A DNA stretch of 64,000 nt from VGJV01 sp964646415 (GCA_964646415.1 CAZYEL010000002.1:1-64000), one strand, 5' to 3'. Shown: positions 46,873-55,126, numbered from the stretch's first letter. The notes: generated from the sequence alone by a model not told the origin. A program made the numbers and translations.

Positions 46873-49503
46873 CTATCTTCCATGACAATGCTTATACTTT
46901 TTCGGTCGTCCATCTTCGTGTTTCGCTCCGCACGGGCACGGCTCGTTCCTCCCCACTTTTCCGATTGAGTCCGCCGCCTGCCGGACTTTCGCGGGAATCA
47001 CCGACACGTTCTCCGGTTGCTTCCCCGCAACACCCTGCCGTGCGAGCCGGAATACGTTTAGAAATATCCACGCATTGAAGTTCGCCCAGAAGCTCCTGAA
47101 AAGCCGGTGTGCTTCGTGGCGGTATTCCACAAGCGGGTCCTTTTGCGCGTAGGCACGAAGCCCGATGGACTCGTTCAATGCCTCAAGATCTTCGAGGTGG
47201 TTCATCCACAGGAGGTCGAGAATGTTGAGCATCCGGCCCAAGGTTTGCGGGTCGGCGCTCGCCTCAAGGCTCCGCTTTGCGAGTATATCCTTGAGCGTCG
47301 CATAATTCGCGATGTGCGCTTCCTCGCCCTTCTCCGCGATTCCAGCTTCCGCAAGCCCCTTCGCTACGTTCTCTTTCGCCTCGCCGGAGAAATCTCCCGC
47401 CTGCGCTTCGGGAGGAATAAGCACTTTCAAATGCCCCTCCGCTGCTTCAAAGACAAGTTTCGTAAGCTCACCTTTGTTCATGCTCTCCATAATCTCCTGC
47501 CGCCGCGCATAAACGGCGCTCCGCTGCTTGTTCAGCACGTCGTCATACTCAAGCAAGTGTTTCCGCATGTCGAACGTCGCGCCCTCCACCTTCGCCTGCG
47601 CCTGCGCCACCGCTTTCGAAACGATTCCCGCCTCAATCGGCTGGTCTTCCGGCAAATCAAAGCGCGTCATGAGTTTTTTAATCATCTCCCCACCAAAGAC
47701 GCGGAGGAGGTCGTCTTCAAGCGAAAGGTAGAACCGAGAAGAGCCGGGGTCGCCCTGCCGCCCGGAACGGCCGCGGAGCTGGTTGTCTATGCGCCGCGCC
47801 TCATGCCGCTCGGTACCGATGACGTGGAGCCCTCCCACCGCGCGCACTTTTTCCGCTTCCGCGGCTGAAGGAGGGTTGCCGCCAAGAATGATGTCCACGC
47901 CGCGCCCCGCCATGTTCGTCGCCACCGTCACCGCCCCGGCTCTTCCCGCCTGCGCGATTATCGCGCCTTCGCGCTCGTTGTTCTTCGCATTCAACACTTC
48001 GTGAGGCACGTGCTCACGCTCCAAGAACGCCGAGAGAAGCTCGTTTTTCGCAATTGAGGTCGTGCCCACCAGAACCGGCTGCCCCTTCTCGTGCCGCGCC
48101 TTGATTTCCTTCGCCGCCGCCATCCACCGCGTTTCGGCGGTTTTGTAAATCACGTCCGCCAAATCTTTCCGCACAAAGGGCTTGTTCGGCGGAATACTCG
48201 TCACCTCCATCCCGTACACTTTATGGAACTCCTCAGCAGACGTCTGCGCCGTTCCCGTCATGCCCGCGAGCTTCTTGTAGAGGCGGAAATAATTTTGAAT
48301 CGAGATGCGTGCATAGGTTTTGGATTCCTGCTGCACGGGAACCGATTCCTTCGCCTCAATCGCCTGGTGGAGCCCGCCGCTGTAGCGCCGCCCGTGGAGC
48401 AGACGCCCCGTGAATTCGTCCACCAGCACAATCTCGCCGTTCTTGACCACGTAATCCTTGTCGCGGTGGAACAGCGCCTTCGCTTTCAAACTCTCTTCAA
48501 GATAGTGCACAAGCCGGAGATTTTGAGGCCCGTAAAGGTCACGCACGCCGAGCATCGCCTCCACTTTCTCAATACCCTCGTTTACGATGCACACCGACTT
48601 GGTTTTTTCATCCACGGTGTAGTGCGTCTCGGGCTGCAGGTCGCGCACCACGCGCGTGAACGTTTTGTAATACTCGCTCGACTCGGTGTCCGGCGCCGCG
48701 ATGATAAGCGGCGTCCGCGCCTCGTCAATCAAAATGCTGTCCACCTCGTCGATAATCGCATAGTAATTGCTTCCCCGCGCGGACTGCACCTGGCCAAATA
48801 AACTGTAGGAAAGATTGTCCCGCAAATAATCGAAACCGAATTCGTGGTTCGTGCCGTACGTCACGTCCGCCAAGTACGCCTCGCGTCGCGTGATGGGACG
48901 CAGGAACTCCTGCTGCACGAGGAAACTTCCGGTTTCATCGCGCTCCTTATCGAGCAGCTTTGATTCTCCTTCTCCCTCTTTTTTCTTTTCGGACTCCGCT
49001 GGTGCTTTATACGTAGGGTCGTAGAGATACGCCGCGTTTGGCACAAGGCATGCGACGGAGAGCCCCAAAGCTCGGTAAATCTGCCCCATCCACACGGCGT
49101 CGCGCCGCGCGAGGTATTCGTTCACCGTCACCACGTGCACGCCTTTCCCGCCAAGCGCATTCAAGTAGGCAGGCGCCACCGCTGCAAGCGTCTTCCCTTC
49201 ACCCGTCATCATCTCGGCGATGCCGCCCTCATGAAGCACCATGCCGCCCATAAGCTGCACATCGTAGGGGCGCTGCCCCAGGGTCCGCCGCGCCGCCTCG
49301 CGCGAGAGCGCAAACGCACGCGGCAGCATGTCGTCAAGCGGCGTCCCGCTCCCCGCCAGTGTTTTAAGCTTTGCACTCTCCTCGCGGAGCGCCTCGTCCG
49401 AGAGCTGCTGCACCTCCGGCTCAAGCGCGGTAATAGCCACCGCCCGTTCCCGGAAAGCGTTCAGCTTCCTTCCGCTAAAAATATTTTTTACGATGCCGAG
49501 CAT
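46873..49503 (-). CDS. secA: Protein translocase ATPase SecA
   Basis: An 876-residue SecA, the motor of Sec export. MMTGEGKTLAAV (Walker A region), DEVDSILIDEARTPLII (DEAD box), GRGVDIILGG and RGRSGRQGDPGSSRF (helicase motifs) are intact. The C-terminus keeps the SEC-C zinc motif EPCPCGAKHEDGRPKKYKHC. A charged Lys/Glu segment around residues 163-185 lengthens one loop. TATTAT-type sequence lies directly upstream of the ATG, and a 40-bp palindrome containing a candidate operator lies about 110 bp upstream. Confidence 0.97.
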   Translation of the reverse strand: MLGIVKNIFSGRKLNAFRERAVAITALEPEVQQLSDEALREESAKLKTLAGSGTPLDDMLPRAFALSREAARRTLGQRPYDVQLMGGMVLHEGGIAEMMTGEGKTLAAVAPAYLNALGGKGVHVVTVNEYLARRDAVWMGQIYRALGLSVACLVPNAAYLYDPTYKAPAESEKKKEGEGESKLLDKERDETGSFLVQQEFLRPITRREAYLADVTYGTNHEFGFDYLRDNLSYSLFGQVQSARGSNYYAIIDEVDSILIDEARTPLIIAAPDTESSEYYKTFTRVVRDLQPETHYTVDEKTKSVCIVNEGIEKVEAMLGVRDLYGPQNLRLVHYLEESLKAKALFHRDKDYVVKNGEIVLVDEFTGRLLHGRRYSGGLHQAIEAKESVPVQQESKTYARISIQNYFRLYKKLAGMTGTAQTSAEEFHKVYGMEVTSIPPNKPFVRKDLADVIYKTAETRWMAAAKEIKARHEKGQPVLVGTTSIAKNELLSAFLEREHVPHEVLNAKNNEREGAIIAQAGRAGAVTVATNMAGRGVDIILGGNPPSAAEAEKVRAVGGLHVIGTERHEARRIDNQLRGRSGRQGDPGSSRFYLSLEDDLLRVFGGEMIKKLMTRFDLPEDQPIEAGIVSKAVAQAQAKVEGATFDMRKHLLEYDDVLNKQRSAVYARRQEIMESMNKGELTKLVFEAAEGHLKVLIPPEAQAGDFSGEAKENVAKGLAEAGIAEKGEEAHIANYATLKDILAKRSLEASADPQTLGRMLNILDLLWMNHLEDLEALNESIGLRAYAQKDPLVEYRHEAHRLFRSFWANFNAWIFLNVFRLARQGVAGKQPENVSVIPAKVRQAADSIGKVGRNEPCPCGAKHEDGRPKKYKHCHGR

Positions 49504-49611
49504 AGCAATAATAATAAAAACCGTGAATCCGCTCTACCGAAGAACGCCTACAACTATACAGCGTTTAAGGTTTCTTTTCCATAACTGCGCGTCCGGATCC
49601 ACTCATATGTC

Positions 49612-49651
49612 CCCCTCATTCTACCTTTCGCGCGAAAGGTAGAATGAGGGG
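49612..49651. repeat. 40-bp perfect palindrome containing a candidate operator
   Basis: Zero-spacer palindrome; its left half is CCCCTCATTCTACCTTTCGC. The core ACCTTTCG, CG, CGAAAGGT matches the 8-2-8 palindromes upstream of the ArsR-type gene and uvrB. It lies between the ArsR-type gene stop (49680) and the secA start (49503). Confidence 0.85.
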
Positions 49652-49679
49652 AATCAATTCTTGCTACAACGCTTATTTA

Positions 49680-49940
49680 CTACAGTAAAGCAATGATCCG
49701 CTCTACCGGAACGGACTGACTCCTGGCAAGCCAATAATATGCCTGCGCGCTCCGCTGCTCGCGCTCCACAATGTCGCACCCACTAAGTATGCCGAGATGC
49801 TTTGAAGTTGCTTTGAGTGAAATGCGAACCTCCCGGGCAATATCTCCCACGGAGGCCTCGCCGTGATGTTTGAGGTGCTTAAGAATCGCAAGCCGCCTCC
49901 TATTGGCAAGTGCTTTTAGCGGTTTCTCCATTTCGCGCAT
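49680..49940 (-). CDS. ArsR-type winged-helix regulator
   Basis: An 86-residue single winged-helix domain. LKALANRRRLAILKHL, ASVGDIAREVRISLKATSKHL and the wing DIVEREQRSAQAYYWL are typical of ArsR/SmtB repressors. No metal-binding Cys cluster is visible (only one Cys), so the signal is not metal in the classical way. Candidate operators lie 47 bp upstream of its own start and upstream of secA downstream of it, suggesting autoregulation and a small regulon. Confidence 0.87.
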   Translation of the reverse strand: MREMEKPLKALANRRRLAILKHLKHHGEASVGDIAREVRISLKATSKHLGILSGCDIVEREQRSAQAYYWLARSQSVPVERIIALL

Positions 49941-49986
49941 AGCAATAAAATTGCAAAAAATATCCAGTGCCTCTCTCCTATACTCT

Positions 49987-50004
49987 ACCTTTCGAGCGAA
50001 AGGT
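49987..50004. promoter_or_regulatory. 8-2-8 palindrome upstream of the ArsR-type gene (candidate operator)
   Basis: ACCTTTCG, AG, CGAAAGGT, flanked by TCT and TCT like the copy upstream of uvrB. The spacing of 46 bp from the start codon suits a repressor site. Confidence 0.6.
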
Positions 50005-50026
50005 TCTCATAACGGGCGGCTTTTCG

Positions 50027-50371
50027 CTATCCCTGTTTTGATACTCGCCGGGGGTTATCTACAAACTTCGTCTTATATTTGGCGATTTCGACTTCAAGAA
50101 CATGGTGCAAGCGGTCGATTGCGACCCGCACGTCTTCCGCGCATTCCTCCGCGCGCACAAGCTCCTTCGGCAAGCGGAGATTCGCCTCCGCGCGGAATAT
50201 TACTCCTTTTTTGTGATGCTCCGTCGTCTTCGCGATTTCCACACGCAATTCAATGTCGCCTTCCGCATCAAACCGCTTCACAAACTTCTGAAGCGTCCCC
50301 AGCTTTTTCTCCACGAACGACTTTAATGCGGGAGTCCACTCGAAACCGGTTGCTTTAAGATTGAGGTTCAT
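50027..50371 (-). CDS. Ribosome hibernation promoting factor/RaiA family protein
   Basis: A 114-residue protein of the S30AE family. LKATGFEWTPALKSFVEKKLG at the N-terminus and DVRVAIDRLHHVLEVEIAKYK near the C-terminus match the beta-alpha fold that binds the 30S decoding region and inactivates idle ribosomes. It is the short form, lacking the C-terminal dimerisation domain. It stands as a single gene between murB and the ArsR-type gene. Confidence 0.9.
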   Translation of the reverse strand: MNLNLKATGFEWTPALKSFVEKKLGTLQKFVKRFDAEGDIELRVEIAKTTEHHKKGVIFRAEANLRLPKELVRAEECAEDVRVAIDRLHHVLEVEIAKYKTKFVDNPRRVSKQG

Positions 50372-50415
50372 AACTATATTCTACTATACATATAAAGCCC
50401 TGCCAAAATTTCACC

Positions 50416-51342
50416 TTACAGCATCTGTACCTCCGGCTCGAGCAACACCCCGAATTTCTTTTTCACCGCACGCTGCACCCGCGCAATAAGCTTCTTTACA
50501 TCTGCCGCTTTCGCGCCTCCTTTGTTCACGATGAAATTCGGATGCTTCGTGGAAACTTCCGCGCCGCCGACGCGCGCACCTTTCATTCCGGCTTCCGAGA
50601 TGAGGTACGCCGCCGGCACCACCGGGAAAGGGTCTCGCTTCACCACATGCGCAACGGCGTGAAATGCATCTTTGGGAAAATCTTTCACGTCTACGTTTTT
50701 GAAAATGCTCCCCACGTTCGGGAACTCAAGCGGATGCCGCGCCTTCCGGTACGCAATCTTCTCCGCAGTCGCCTTTTGAATCGCCCGCCGGTTATCCTTC
50801 TTCAGCCTGAACACCACTCCCGTCACAATTTCCTTTCCCCCTCTTTGTTTGAAAATACTCGAGCGATACCCGAAGCAACATTTCGCTCCCGTGCATGTTC
50901 TCTCTTGTAAACTTTGAATCCCAAGACTTCGCACTTCCAAAATAGAGTCCTTCGTTTCGCCCCCGAACGCCCCCGCATTCCCGCGGATTGCGCCGCCCAC
51001 CGTTCCCGGAAGCCCGCCCGCCCATTCCAATCCCGACAAGCCGTTTTTTGCGGCGAACGCGACAAGGCGGCGCATCGGCACTCCCGCGCCCGCATCAATA
51101 CAGGTTCCTTTCACGGAAAGCGCCATGAACGCCGGGCGGACCACAAGTCCCTTGAATCCCCCGTCGTGCACGAGGAGGTTTGTGCCTCCCCCAAGCACAA
51201 AAACTTTGAGTTTTTTCTCTTTCGCAATCCGCAAAGCGCCCATAAGAACCGCAATGCTCTTCGCCTCAAAAAAATAACGGGCACGGCCGCCTATTTTGTA
51301 CGCCACATGCCCGGCAAGGGAAACGTTTCTTCGAAAGCGCAT
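50416..51342 (-). CDS. murB: UDP-N-acetylenolpyruvoylglucosamine reductase MurB
   Basis: The start is the ATG at 51342 (308 residues); the longer frame enters the structured element upstream. MurB reduces UDP-GlcNAc-enolpyruvate to UDP-MurNAc. FAD-binding motifs KIGGRARYFFEA, VLGGGTNLLVHDGGF and GLEWAGGLPGTVGGAIRGNAG are clear. GYRSSIFK, VGSIFKN (catalytic Ser) and LEPEV (catalytic Glu) follow. The minus-strand leader ends with GGGAGG about 11 nt before the ATG, inside the left arm of the outer repeat. Confidence 0.94.
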   Translation of the reverse strand: MRFRRNVSLAGHVAYKIGGRARYFFEAKSIAVLMGALRIAKEKKLKVFVLGGGTNLLVHDGGFKGLVVRPAFMALSVKGTCIDAGAGVPMRRLVAFAAKNGLSGLEWAGGLPGTVGGAIRGNAGAFGGETKDSILEVRSLGIQSLQERTCTGAKCCFGYRSSIFKQRGGKEIVTGVVFRLKKDNRRAIQKATAEKIAYRKARHPLEFPNVGSIFKNVDVKDFPKDAFHAVAHVVKRDPFPVVPAAYLISEAGMKGARVGGAEVSTKHPNFIVNKGGAKAADVKKLIARVQRAVKKKFGVLLEPEVQML

Positions 51343-51356
51343 AACATAAGGATTCC

Positions 51357-51655
51357 CTCCCGAAGAGCTGCAGGTGGTGACCTCTCCCGCACATCTCCGC
51401 AACGCGAAGCGTAAGGGTAGATGTGCGCAGATCCCGTTTGTCCACGATAGAGGCGTGCGGTGCTTCTATGCGGAGACAGCGGGATCACGCCAACTGTAAC
51501 CGCTCGCGTTGTCGCTCGCGGACAGTTGCGGGACAATTCTGCCCTACATGGTCGTCAGTGGTGACCTCCAATTCTGTTTGTAATGAATGAGTGCTCGCTG
51601 ACGACCATGTAGGGAACAATATGTGAATGAGTGCTCGCCTGCAGCTCTTCGGGAG
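51357..51655. repeat. Nested multi-hairpin structured element
   Basis: An 18-bp perfect inverted repeat (CTCCCGAAGAGCTGCAGG at 51357-51374, complement at 51638-51655) encloses four hairpins. H1 pairs 51388-51396 with 51419-51427. H2 pairs 51430-51436 with 51480-51486, plus TGTC/GACA. H3 pairs 51491-51497 with 51522-51528 and has inner CCGC/GCGG and GCG/CGC stems. H4 is a 17-bp perfect repeat, 51542-51558 with 51598-51614. GTGGTGACCTC follows both left arms (51374, 51558), and TGAATGAGTGCTCG precedes both right arms (51584, 51624). No protein is encoded. It could be a structured RNA, part of the murB leader, or a non-autonomous mobile element. Confidence 0.85.
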
Positions 51656-51683
51656 TAATCATTCAAAATAATACCAATTCCCT

Positions 51684-51782
51684 GATAAAAACCAAACCCC
51701 GCCGTGAGGCGGGGTTTGACCAAACAGATGGATGGGACATACCTTAGTCGATATCATCGTTAAGGTATACTCACACTCATTC
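51684..51782 (-). ncRNA. Putative small RNA of about 100 nt
   Basis: A minus-strand promoter (TTGCTT at 51817-51812, 17 bp, TACACT at 51794-51789 preceded by TGC) is followed by no open frame. Instead there is a hairpin (ATACCTTA with TAAGGTAT, 51739-51768) and then a perfect terminator stem (CCCCGCC/GGCGGGG, 51694-51717) with a T-rich tail at 51691-51685. This is the layout of a short non-coding transcript. The stretch 51783-51960 shows nothing else. Confidence 0.55.
51694..51717 (-). terminator. Rho-independent terminator of the putative small RNA
   Basis: AAACCCCGCC, loop GTGA, GGCGGGGTTT; on the minus strand it is followed by GGTTTTTATC. Confidence 0.8.
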
Positions 51783-51960
51783 GGGGGTAGTGTAGCAGAT
51801 ATCTTTCAAAAAAGCAAGGGGGGTGGTTGGTTGTGGAAGCGAGTCGGGATAATCGTCGTCGGTCTATGGGGAACACACTCTCAACAACAAAACTCAAACC
51901 TGTATTCCAACTTTATAACCAAAGTCCATTTGCCATACTCGCCTCTATAGCCTTCAACTT

Positions 51961-52560
51961 TTAGCCAGTCCGGCGGAACACCCAAAACTTGTAGCCAAAA
52001 AAGTTCCACAGGAACGACGCGGCAACGCCGCAAAGCCCGCCGACGTTCAGCCATAACTCGGGCGAAATGCCCGGATGAGAAACAAAATTCACCACAAACG
52101 AAACCGCCCCCACATTAAGCCCCCATCCAATAAACGAGATGAAATAGAACTTAAACGCTTCCCCCGCCTTCGGGCGTTCATGCGCTCCGAACGTCCAAAA
52201 TTTGTTCCAAAAAAAGCTGTTGGTCGTCGCTCCCACGAAAGCGACAGTTGCAAATACCGGAATGAGCGCGCCGGACGTTACATGGAAAAGGAGTGACTGC
52301 AGATTCAAAAGTCCGAAACTGATGAGCGTGTTCAGCGTCCCCACCGCGCCGAACTTCGCGAACTGGTAGAGCGCGGGAACAAGCTTCCCCAGGAGATACG
52401 CCACAAAGAGCGCGAACGGGGCGAACACCAGGCACCCAAACACAACCCCCGCGCGGAGCACGGGGGTTATCTCTTGCGCCACGTTTGTCAAAACGGGCTG
52501 GGCAAGAAAACCTATCGCAAGGCCGATGATGGTTACTATCGCAAAATCCCATCTATTCAT
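51961..52560 (-). CDS. GtrA-family membrane protein
   Basis: A 199-residue protein with about six hydrophobic segments. FAKFGAVGTLNTLISFGLLNL and NSFFWNKFWTFG with a C-terminal NFFGYKFWVF are the GtrA/PF04138 hallmarks. Two additional N-terminal segments precede the GtrA core. Members flip or help transfer polyprenyl-linked sugars for surface glycans. Last gene of a minus-strand pair with the SIMPL protein (43 bp apart). Confidence 0.88.
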   Translation of the reverse strand: MNRWDFAIVTIIGLAIGFLAQPVLTNVAQEITPVLRAGVVFGCLVFAPFALFVAYLLGKLVPALYQFAKFGAVGTLNTLISFGLLNLQSLLFHVTSGALIPVFATVAFVGATTNSFFWNKFWTFGAHERPKAGEAFKFYFISFIGWGLNVGAVSFVVNFVSHPGISPELWLNVGGLCGVAASFLWNFFGYKFWVFRRTG

Positions 52561-52603
52561 TTTGGTTGACTTCTGCGTCAGTCCGCGTCCGTCTGCGCTA
52601 TGA

Positions 52604-53371
52604 CTAGCGAATTTCGTAGGTGACGTTCACGCTCAACTTCACTTCGCTTGTTCCTGGCTGAATGGTCGGTGCCACCGGCGCCGATGCGCCGCCCATTCCA
52701 AGACCGAACTTTTCGGCAGAAGCCATCATGTAAGGAATCGGGCCTTGCTGGTACTCCGACGCGGTAATCACCCCTCCCAACACCACTCCCGCTTCTCCCG
52801 CTATCTCACGCGCCTTCGCTTCCGCCTTCCTGAACGCATCCTTGCGCGCCTGGCTCAAGTACTGCTCCGGGTTATCAATGGTGAAGTTCACGCCTCCGAT
52901 TTGGTTCACTCCAAGCGGCGTGAGCCCCGCAATAACCGTAGCCACTTTTTCGAGCTTCCGTACTTTAATAGTCAAGGTCTGCGTAAGCGTGTACCCGGTG
53001 ATGAAATTCCTCTGCGTTGTGCGGTCATACTGGTAATTCGGCTGGAGCGAGTACGAAGTGGTCTTCATGTCCGCCTCCGCAATTTCCAGGCCCTTCACGA
53101 ACTTCGCCACCGCATTCATCTTCTGATTGTTGCTGTCGGAAAGTTCGTCCGGATTTTTCCCCTGCGAAATCACGGAAAACGACAATTCCGCAATGTCCGG
53201 CGCGGCGAGCGTCTTTCCCTCCGCGGAAACCGCAATCGTGCGGACCGGCACGAACGACCTCCCCCACTTCCCCACCGCGGGCATCGCAAAAAACACCGCG
53301 CACACGACCCACACCACCAGAAGCACATCAAGCAATATCCAGAAATACAACTTTGCTCTTGTTTCGTGCAT
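52604..53371 (-). CDS. SIMPL-domain (DUF541) secreted or anchored protein
   Basis: A 255-residue protein with one N-terminal membrane segment (about 8-30) and a SIMPL domain: TIAVSAEGKTLAAPDIAELS at the start, TTSYSLQPNYQY, GYTLTQTLTIKVRKLEKV and DAFRKAEAKAREIAGEAGV. Family members form oligomeric outer assemblies of unclear role. A Met-rich linker and a last beta strand (VKLSVNVTYEI) complete it. Confidence 0.9.
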   Translation of the reverse strand: MHETRAKLYFWILLDVLLVVWVVCAVFFAMPAVGKWGRSFVPVRTIAVSAEGKTLAAPDIAELSFSVISQGKNPDELSDSNNQKMNAVAKFVKGLEIAEADMKTTSYSLQPNYQYDRTTQRNFITGYTLTQTLTIKVRKLEKVATVIAGLTPLGVNQIGGVNFTIDNPEQYLSQARKDAFRKAEAKAREIAGEAGVVLGGVITASEYQQGPIPYMMASAEKFGLGMGGASAPVAPTIQPGTSEVKLSVNVTYEIR

Positions 53372-53447
53372 ATCAATAGCTTATAGCGAATTGCAAATAG
53401 CGCATCGCGATAACATTAATGACTTAATAACTGATGACCTTTATTTA

Positions 53448-54242
53448 TTACTTGTGCCTCATGCTACCACATTTTTCCGCTGCCTTCAAAATTCCCAAGA
53501 ACTCCTTTGGCTTCAAACTTGCCCCGCCGACAAGCGCGCCGCCGATTTCGGGCTCGCGCAAAAATGAACCGGCATTCTTCGCGTTTACGGAGCCGCCGTA
53601 CAAGACAGCAAGTGGCAAATAGCAAATGGCAAGTAGCTGGGATTTTATGAAGCGAATCATCTCGACGGCGTTTTTGGGGTCGTCCGCGGCGTGAGTCGGG
53701 TCGCCTCCACTGATTGCCCACACCGGCTCGTACGTGATAGATAGCTTTAAGCCTTGAACTTCAAGCTTCAAGTGGTCAATGCCACTCAAATCCTCTCTAA
53801 GCTGCCGCTCCACGAAGCGCTTCGCGGCGGGAATGCCCTTGCGGCGCACCTCTTTCGACTCCCCCACGCAGAGAATTACGTGTAACCCCGCCTTGAGCGC
53901 GGCGAGTACTTTCTTGTTCACCATCACATCGGTCTCCGCGAGATTGTGCCGCCGCTCGGAGTGCCCGACAATCACATACTCCACGTTTGAACTTTTGAGC
54001 ATCGCCGCCGACACCTCGCCCGTAAAAGCACCCGCCTCTTCCCAAAACACGTCCTGCGCGCCGAACTTCACCTTCCCCGTCGACTCATGCGACATATCGG
54101 TGAGCCACACGAAAGGCGGGCAAAGCACCACGTCCACTTTCTTGGGAGAAGATTTGATAACCGCCTCCGCCAACTGCTCCGCCTCCTTGTAGGTAGGAGG
54201 GTTCATCTTCCAATTGGCGATGATGAGTTTATTCACAGGCAT
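53448..54242 (-). CDS. tpiA: Triosephosphate isomerase
   Basis: A 264-residue TIM barrel. NWKMNP (active-site Asn and Lys), VGHSERR (His), YEPVWAISGG (Glu and loop 6) and YGGSVNAKN (phosphate loop 8) are all present. It interconverts DHAP and glyceraldehyde-3-phosphate. The segment QLLAICYLPLAV before YGGSV is encoded by repeated GCAAATGGC-like words (53608-53640), a low-complexity stretch unlike the rest of the gene. Confidence 0.95.
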   Translation of the reverse strand: MPVNKLIIANWKMNPPTYKEAEQLAEAVIKSSPKKVDVVLCPPFVWLTDMSHESTGKVKFGAQDVFWEEAGAFTGEVSAAMLKSSNVEYVIVGHSERRHNLAETDVMVNKKVLAALKAGLHVILCVGESKEVRRKGIPAAKRFVERQLREDLSGIDHLKLEVQGLKLSITYEPVWAISGGDPTHAADDPKNAVEMIRFIKSQLLAICYLPLAVLYGGSVNAKNAGSFLREPEIGGALVGGASLKPKEFLGILKAAEKCGSMRHK

Positions 54243-54281
54243 ATTGGGATTTTAACACAAAGCCGTAGCAAACAAGGAACT

Positions 54282-54782
54282 TCAATTCTTGATCAAAGAA
54301 AACTCAAGAAAGTTGAGTACTTTATTTTTAAGTTCATCAAAAGAGGAAACATGTTTGTCGCTTCTTTCTGCGATTATGATTGACAAGTTATAGTAGCCAT
54401 ACTCTTCCGGCCTAAAATCATTGAAATCATGGAAGCTATCATAATTCGGAAATAATTCTCTTAGCTTAGTTTGATAATCTTTTTTTGTTTTGCCTGCAAT
54501 ATCGTGATCGTTGTAGAAAATAAAGAATAGCGTAGTGGCTAGAGCAACTCTTTTATTGCCGTTCGAGAAGAAGTGCCCTTTGCTGATTTGGACGAGCAGA
54601 TAAGCCGCTTTTTCAATAACGGTGGGATAAAAATCCATCTGTACTCCTCGCAAAACACCGCATAATTTCTCTACGCCATTTTTTTCTAACGAGAAATCAG
54701 GAACACTTTCATGTGAAGAAAAGTGGTCTTTAACAACTTCAAAAATAGCCCTCAAATCATCCGGGTCTACATAAATCACCAT
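54282..54782 (-). CDS. doc: Doc-type Fic-fold toxin
   Basis: A 166-residue protein. HFFSNGNKRVALATTLFFI (about 91-109) is the HxFx(D/N)GNKR motif of Doc proteins, which phosphorylate EF-Tu using ATP. YVDPDDLRAIFEVVKDHF at the start and VEKLCGVLRGVQM fit the Doc core. A C-terminal extension of about 50 residues is not part of classical Doc. It is clearly AT-richer than tpiA next door, pointing to transfer. A 56-codon gene ends 8 bp upstream and is the candidate antitoxin. Confidence 0.85.
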   Translation of the reverse strand: MVIYVDPDDLRAIFEVVKDHFSSHESVPDFSLEKNGVEKLCGVLRGVQMDFYPTVIEKAAYLLVQISKGHFFSNGNKRVALATTLFFIFYNDHDIAGKTKKDYQTKLRELFPNYDSFHDFNDFRPEEYGYYNLSIIIAERSDKHVSSFDELKNKVLNFLEFSLIKN

Positions 54783-54790
54783 TGATATCT

Positions 54791-54961
54791 CTATCTATCC
54801 GCAAGCCGTTCCAAAGCCCTGCCAAACCTAGTACTCACAATGCTGGAGACCGATTCCCGGCGGCGCTTCACTTCACGATTTTCACGCTCGGTTTTAACAT
54901 CCTTTCTTTCATTATTCTCTCTCCCCTTATTTTGGAAAAAGGACTTGATTTTATTGACCAT
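54791..54961 (-). CDS. Small basic protein, candidate antitoxin for Doc
   Basis: ATG at 54961 to TAG at 54791: 56 residues, starting MVNKIKSFFQNKGREN, strongly charged, and ending STRFGRALERLADR. The stop is 8 bp before the Doc start, the usual toxin-antitoxin order with the antitoxin first. It does not look like Phd, and no family is recognised. The charged, probably disordered middle is typical for antitoxins. A longer frame on the other strand here (54782-54994) is less convincing. Confidence 0.6.
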   Translation of the reverse strand: MVNKIKSFFQNKGRENNERKDVKTERENREVKRRRESVSSIVSTRFGRALERLADR

Positions 54962-55126
54962 GATATGGATTTGCTAGAGATACAATTATTGTAGCACAAG
55001 CCCCTAGGTTAGTTGGGGACAGGGCCACATAGTAAAACACGGTTCTTCATAGCATTGCAATATCGCCGGTTGGCAACAATAAGTTTGTGCGCGTTCATTT
55101 TTAATTCTATTTGCACAAAAAAAGCT

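Noticed and set aside
51357..51655. Known structured RNA (RNase P, tmRNA, SRP, 6S), retron or CRISPR array
   Set aside because: None of the consensus cores is present, no reverse transcriptase or cas gene is nearby, and the repeats are inverted and nested rather than regularly spaced direct repeats.
51732..51950. 72-codon plus-strand frame between the small RNA candidate and gtrA
   Set aside because: It runs antisense through the promoter, hairpin and T-rich parts of the putative small RNA, has no recognisable domain, and shows Gly/Trp/His-rich composition typical of chance frames.
54782..54994. 70-codon plus-strand frame opposite the Doc upstream gene
   Set aside because: The minus-strand 56-codon frame in the same place has toxin-antitoxin spacing and a more protein-like sequence.
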